Positions 6,858 through 10,406 of a DNA stretch of 10,406 bases are shown here, one piece after another. Origin of the DNA: Deltaproteobacteria bacterium (GTDB lineage Bacteria; Desulfobacterota; Desulfobacteria; Desulfobacterales; Desulfatirhabdiaceae). The notes under the pieces are model-generated. The model ran no database searches and was not told where the DNA came from. It saw nothing but the letters and a program-made list of their open reading frames with translations. The translations under genes and the position numbers were made by a program. Position 1 is the stretch's first letter, and every line of letters starts with the position of its first letter. The DNA lies in the NCBI GenBank assembly GCA_026388755.1, contig JAPLJE010000461.1, positions 1-10,406 of the forward strand, read 5' to 3'.

Positions 6858-7292
6858 CTACATCACCAGCACCGCCAGCAGTCCATAACGAATCAGTTTG
6901 CCGACGAATACCAGCAGCAAAAAAGCGCCAAAATGGATGCGGAGCAGTCCGCCAGCCAGACAGAGCGGATCCCCCACAATGGGAAGCCATGAAAACAACA
7001 GGGACCATACGCCAAACTTCGCGTAGAACATTTCAGCGCGTTTTCGTGAAAACTCATCAAATCGGAGCAGTTTCTGAATCACCCAGGCGCTGCCATAAAT
7101 ACCAATCCCATAAGTTGTGCAGGCCCCCAGGGTATTGCCCGCTGTAGCCGTGGACACGGAAAGAACAGGATCAAATCCTTTTATAACCATTACGACCAGA
7201 AGCCATTCTGAGCCTATGGGAATAGTGGTGGAAGCCAGAAAGCTTAATAAAAACAAAAAATCATAACCATAATGAGTTAAAAATGCCATCAT
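6858..7292 (-). CDS. YqaA-like VTT/SNARE-associated inner-membrane protein
   Basis: This hydrophobic 144-residue protein resembles YqaA, a short member of the DedA/VTT (SNARE-associated) membrane family. Larger DedA relatives act in lipid movement and envelope homeostasis; YqaA itself has no firm function. Visible marks are STTIPIGSEWLLV (21–33), a re-entrant loop motif, GNTLGACTTYGIG (52–64), and FSWLPIVGDPLCLAGGLLR (100–118), with a C-terminal hydrophobic helix from about 120. Three to four membrane segments are likely. The frame extends to a TTG at 7319 without a ribosome binding site. I chose the ATG at 7292, which gives a length near E. coli YqaA; an adjacent ATG at 7289 is equally possible, and AGGG lies eleven bases upstream. 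It is divergent from the selB operon. Confidence 0.85.
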   Translation of the reverse strand: MMAFLTHYGYDFLFLLSFLASTTIPIGSEWLLVVMVIKGFDPVLSVSTATAGNTLGACTTYGIGIYGSAWVIQKLLRFDEFSRKRAEMFYAKFGVWSLLFSWLPIVGDPLCLAGGLLRIHFGAFLLLVFVGKLIRYGLLAVLVM

Positions 7293-7380
7293 CAAAACAG
7301 ATACCCTAATGCGGTTCAAGCGATATATCGAAAATTAATCTCAGCCCGCTGGCTCCTGACGACTTTCATATAAACGTCTA

Positions 7381-7414
7381 TTGACCCAATTTGCCTTCTA
7401 CTATAAATTATAAT
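7381..7414 (+). promoter_or_regulatory. likely promoter for the small membrane protein–selB–DUF2333 operon
   Basis: TTGACC (7381–7386) is a good -35 box. It is followed by TATAAA at 7402–7407 (spacer 15) and a perfect TATAAT at 7409–7414 (spacer 22). Neither spacer is ideal, so which -10 box is used is uncertain. Either would start transcription between about 7414 and 7422. That lies at or beyond the earliest ATG of the next frame and favours a later start codon for that gene. Confidence 0.42.
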
Positions 7415-7455
7415 GATGGATGATAATGAAGTCGTCAACAGTGAAAGGCCATAAT

Positions 7456-7623
7456 GTGACACGTTTTTATATTTTTATCTTAAGAGTCATTCTGGGAGCG
7501 GCATTTGCGGTGATCCTTATCCGTATGTTCTATCCCCAAGCCCAGATGATTTATACAGTGGGACTTTGGGGGTTTCTGGTAGGTATGGCCTATGTTTTTG
7601 AATATTTCAGAGCAAGGAAGTAA
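7456..7623 (+). CDS. small two-helix membrane protein of unknown function
   Basis: I do not recognise this protein. From the GTG at 7456 it is 55 residues. It has a hydrophobic stretch FYIFILRVILGAAFAVILI, a short FYPQAQM turn, a second stretch MIYTVGLWGFLVGMAYVF, and a basic tail EYFRARK. This is the pattern of a helical hairpin with the tail likely in the cytoplasm. AAAGG seven bases before the GTG supports this start. In-frame ATGs at 7420 and 7426 would add 12 or 10 residues, but they lack a ribosome binding site and lie at the predicted transcription start. The gene ends 43 bases before selB on the same strand, so it is probably cotranscribed with selB. Nothing in the sequence links it to selenium metabolism. 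Confidence 0.6.
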   Translation: MTRFYIFILRVILGAAFAVILIRMFYPQAQMIYTVGLWGFLVGMAYVFEYFRARK

Positions 7624-7666
7624 AGACGTATTGCCCGGAAAATCATGCTGAAGGAGCAACACACAA

Positions 7667-9577
7667 TTGAAACAGATCATTCTTGGAACAGCAGGGCATA
7701 TTGATCATGGGAAAACCAGCCTGATCAAGGCGTTGACCGGTATCAACACAGACAGATTAAAAGAAGAACAACTCAGGGGCATTACGATTGAACTGGGGTT
7801 TGCATCAATGGATCTTCCCAGTGGCCAACACATTGGCATTGTGGATGTCCCCGGACATGAAAAATTCGTCAAAACCATGGTGGCCGGGGCCACCGGCATT
7901 GATATGGTTGTCATGGTGATTGCCGCAGATGAGGGGATTATGCCTCAGACCCGCGAACACATGGAAATCTGCACCCTCCTTAACATTCAGCACGGGCTGA
8001 TTGTTCTGACCAAAAGGGATATGGTGGATGAAGAATGGCTCGAACTGGTCACAGAAGATGTCCGGTCTTTTGCCACGGGATCCTTTCTGGAAGACTGCCC
8101 CATCCTGCCGGTTTCTTCCACGACCGGCCAAGGCATTCCTGAACTGATACAGGCGATTGAAGCCTTGAGCGCCTCAATTCCAGAACGTTCGTCAACAAAT
8201 CTATTCAGGCTTCCCGTAGACCGGGTCTTCACCATGAAGGGATTTGGAACGGTCATTACCGGCACGCTGATATCAGGAATGATTCGCGTGGGGGACCCGG
8301 TCATGATTTACCCTTCCGGTGTCACCTCCAAAGTCAGGGGAATTCAGGTTCACAATGCCAGCGTGGAGCACGCGGTTTCGGGAATGCGAACTGCCATCAA
8401 TTTCCAAGGGCTTGAAAAAGCATCTATTAACCGCGGTGATGTACTATCCAGCCCGAATGCGCTGACATCAAGCTTCATGGTGGATGTCGGACTCCATTTA
8501 TTAAAAAGTAATAAAAAACCCGTAAAAAATCGAACACGAATAAGGTTCCACACCGGAACCAGCGAAGTTTTGGGGAATCTGATCCTTCTGGATAGTGAAG
8601 AGCTTTCTCCGGGCAGCTCTATTGCGGCTCAGCTTCGACTCGATGCCCCAGTTGCCGTGGTGAAAGACGACCGGTTTGTGATTCGAAGCTATTCACCGGT
8701 TCGCACCATCGGCGGCGGCGGCATTCTCAATCCAATTCCTCAAAAGCACAAGCGCTTCAAGCCCGAAGTTTTTTCAGGCATCCAGAAGCTGGGCGATCTC
8801 TCTTCTGAAGAAGTAATCACGTATCATGCTGAAGACGCCGGTTATCAGGGCATCAGTTTTTCCGATCTTCGAATCATGACCAATATCTCGGATAAAAAAC
8901 TGGATGGATCCATTCAGCGGCTGCTGTCGGATAAGGTGCTTCTGATGATTGACAGAGAACAACGCACTTTCATTCATCGGACCTGCTTCGAACAACTAAC
9001 ATCCGAAGCCTGTGGCCTGCTGAATGCTTTTAATAAATTCAACCCGCTTAAACCTGGAATGCCCAAAGAAGAGTTAAAATCCAGATTGCCGCCCCAGATC
9101 AGCTCCAAGCTTTTTACCCTGATGATTCAACAGATGGTCAAATCCGGTCAGGTGGTTCAGGAAGAAAACATGGTCCGCCTGTCAACCCATACGGTTTCCC
9201 TGGGCCAGGATCAGACGGATGTCCGCAAGAAAATCCTGGATGCCTACCAGCAGAATGGCCTTACCCCTCCCTATTTCAAGGAATTCTGTAAAACTCAGAA
9301 CTTGGATGAAACAAAATCAAAAGAAGTCCTTCATGTCCTGGTTGACGAAGGCCTGATCGTCAGAATAAAAGACGATCTTTATTTTCACCAGGAAGCCATC
9401 CATATGATCAAAAAAAGGCTGGTCGAGTTCCTGAACGTCAATGGTGAAATCACGACGCCCCAGTTCAAGGATATGACTGGCGCATCCCGAAAATTTGTGA
9501 TACCGATCATCGAATATTTTGATGCACGAAATGTGACTATTCGCGTCGGAGATATTCGAAAACTCAGGAATGGATAA
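7667..9577 (+). CDS. selB: selenocysteine-specific elongation factor SelB
   Basis: SelB is the GTPase that delivers selenocysteyl-tRNA to ribosomes at UGA codons marked by a SECIS hairpin. The protein is 636 residues, the usual bacterial length. G1 is [11 protein letters not shown] (7–17), switch I contains [10 protein letters not shown] (37–46), G3 is DVPGHEKF (60–67) and G4 is TKRD (115–118), a form common in SelB. EF-Tu-like domains 2 and 3 follow, ending around [18 protein letters not shown] (335–352), a SelB hallmark. The rest (about 365–636) is the winged-helix region that binds SECIS RNA, with the typical ending [10 protein letters not shown]. The start is TTG at 7667, with AAGGAG ten bases upstream; no in-frame ATG is nearby. 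No selA, selC or selD is in view. Eleven bases separate it from the DUF2333 gene. Confidence 0.97.
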   Translation: MKQIILGTAGHIDHGKTSLIKALTGINTDRLKEEQLRGITIELGFASMDLPSGQHIGIVDVPGHEKFVKTMVAGATGIDMVVMVIAADEGIMPQTREHMEICTLLNIQHGLIVLTKRDMVDEEWLELVTEDVRSFATGSFLEDCPILPVSSTTGQGIPELIQAIEALSASIPERSSTNLFRLPVDRVFTMKGFGTVITGTLISGMIRVGDPVMIYPSGVTSKVRGIQVHNASVEHAVSGMRTAINFQGLEKASINRGDVLSSPNALTSSFMVDVGLHLLKSNKKPVKNRTRIRFHTGTSEVLGNLILLDSEELSPGSSIAAQLRLDAPVAVVKDDRFVIRSYSPVRTIGGGGILNPIPQKHKRFKPEVFSGIQKLGDLSSEEVITYHAEDAGYQGISFSDLRIMTNISDKKLDGSIQRLLSDKVLLMIDREQRTFIHRTCFEQLTSEACGLLNAFNKFNPLKPGMPKEELKSRLPPQISSKLFTLMIQQMVKSGQVVQEENMVRLSTHTVSLGQDQTDVRKKILDAYQQNGLTPPYFKEFCKTQNLDETKSKEVLHVLVDEGLIVRIKDDLYFHQEAIHMIKKRLVEFLNVNGEITTPQFKDMTGASRKFVIPIIEYFDARNVTIRVGDIRKLRNG

Positions 9578-9588
9578 AAGGAGAAATC

Positions 9589-10406
9589 ATGGAAGCATTT
9601 AAAAAATTTGCCACGCAGCGGATTGTGACCGGCTTGCTGTTAACGGTAGCCGTCTTATGGATTACTGGAACCGTACTGGGGCTTCTCGGCAAGTCCGATC
9701 CGCCCGTTACTGTCCTGCCACTGGAACAGTCTGCCGCTGTCCAAATCCCTTCTCCCCAGAAGTCCGAAACCTCGCACACTCAAGCCGCCGGAGAAAACCC
9801 AAAAACCAATTCCACAGGACTGCCACCCAGCCCATCCCTTGCAAAGGAATCTAAATCTCAGCCAGACACCCAGCTGAACGAATCCGGTACCAATGCAGGC
9901 AAACCGGTTCAGGCTGCTGCACCTGCTCCTGCAAAGCCAGCAGGAGGGCACTCGCCTGCTGGTGATAAACCTGCCGCGACCTCTCATGCCTTGGATCCAT
10001 CTAAAGCCTTGCCTAAAAAGACCCCGGGCGTTGCATTTGTTACGGCCGCCATCAAGCCCCTATCCTATGAATTGAATGATCGTTTCTGGGGATGGCGACC
10101 CAATGATATTTTAAACTTCACCGATAATGTTAATAATTTTCAGCTCGGCGTTCTTGAAGTGACACGAAGGACCACCGTTGTTCTGACGGAGCGTCTTTCA
10201 AGGACCGGAAGCGTGGAATCCCTGAATAAGAATCTGGAACGCGCCATGGACTGGCTGATGACCAAACCCGAACGCTACTGGTTTCCTTCACCTGAATCCC
10301 GCTATGAGGATGCACTGGCCGAACTTGCCGCATATAAAAACAATCTTGAAAAAGGCGACGCTGTTTTTTATTCCCGCGCCGATACCCTGCTGCCACTTCT
10401 TGCCGT
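9589..10406 (+). CDS. DUF2333-family membrane-anchored protein, C-terminus beyond window
   Basis: I recognise this as a DUF2333-type protein of proteobacteria; its function is not established. The visible part is 272 residues with no stop. A short basic start (MEAFKKFATQR) leads to one hydrophobic helix (about 13–34), probably a signal anchor. Residues about 38–145 form a linker rich in Pro, Ala, Ser and Lys with almost no predicted fold. The conserved domain begins near 150, with FWGWRPND (166–173) as its clearest motif, then a helical region with WLMTKPERYWFPSPESRYEDA (222–242). This predicts a periplasmic domain held to the inner membrane. The ATG has AGGAG six bases upstream and follows the selB stop by 11 bases, so translation is probably coupled to the selB message. 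Whether it has any tie to selenocysteine use is unknown. Confidence 0.83.
   Translation, partial: MEAFKKFATQRIVTGLLLTVAVLWITGTVLGLLGKSDPPVTVLPLEQSAAVQIPSPQKSETSHTQAAGENPKTNSTGLPPSPSLAKESKSQPDTQLNESGTNAGKPVQAAAPAPAKPAGGHSPAGDKPAATSHALDPSKALPKKTPGVAFVTAAIKPLSYELNDRFWGWRPNDILNFTDNVNNFQLGVLEVTRRTTVVLTERLSRTGSVESLNKNLERAMDWLMTKPERYWFPSPESRYEDALAELAAYKNNLEKGDAVFYSRADTLLPLLA

Noticed and set aside
7705..8304. Several minus-strand frames within selB
   Set aside because: All are antisense shadows of a gene with complete SelB motifs.
9657..10075. Alternative frames within the Pro/Ala-rich part of the DUF2333 gene
   Set aside because: Low-complexity coding sequence opens other frames; these lack ribosome binding sites and recognisable domains.
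1..10406. CRISPR arrays, tRNA or rRNA genes, insertion sequences, integrase or attachment sites
   Set aside because: Looked for by eye on both strands; no regularly spaced repeats, tRNA-like cloverleaf, transposase motif or terminal inverted repeats were found.

Overview
The window looks like bacterial chromosome from a deltaproteobacterium, most likely a Desulfobacterota sulfate reducer or relative. This is an inference from the mix of genes: an AlkK-like acyl-CoA ligase, a REC–DUF4388–roadblock response regulator, SelB, and a DUF2333 protein. Base composition looks moderate, and start codons include TTG and GTG. No mobile element, CRISPR array, rRNA or tRNA was seen. The longest stretch without a gene is about 220 bases.

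Layout, left to right. (1) Bases 1–1092, minus strand: an acyl-CoA ligase whose C-terminus lies beyond the left edge. It has no stop codon inside the window. (2) Bases 1315–2994, minus strand: a group II PLP-dependent decarboxylase that I recognise as the PanP type, the alternative aspartate 1-decarboxylase that makes beta-alanine. (3) Bases 3131–4986, plus strand: a STAS anti-anti-sigma factor, an RsbW-like ATP-binding anti-sigma factor/kinase, and a DHH/DHHA1 phosphoesterase. (4) Bases 4983–6242, minus strand: a response regulator with receiver, DUF4388/PATAN and roadblock-like domains. It converges on the DHH gene so tightly that both stop codons share one TTAA. (5) Bases 6351–6749, minus strand: an OsmC-family protein. 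(6) Bases 6858–7292, minus strand: a YqaA-like membrane protein. (7) From about 7456 to the right edge, plus strand: a small two-helix membrane protein, selB, and a DUF2333 protein cut off by the window. Close spacing suggests these three form one operon.

How the genes may work together. The ligase and PanP both touch CoA metabolism: PanP feeds beta-alanine to pantothenate and CoA, and the ligase uses CoA. A terminator-like hairpin after panP argues they may still be separate transcripts. The STAS and RsbW-like pair is a classic partner-switching module, but neither a PP2C phosphatase nor a sigma factor is in the window. The response regulator has no DNA-binding domain, so it probably acts through protein contacts, perhaps with a small GTPase, as roadblock proteins do. 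SelB implies that the cell makes selenoproteins, although no selA, selC, selD or selenoprotein gene was found here.

The least expected sequence feature is a 24-base near-identical repeat (one mismatch). One copy is in the start of the anti-sigma gene and the other is in the intergenic space upstream of the response regulator gene. I did not find a clearly new defence or mobile system.
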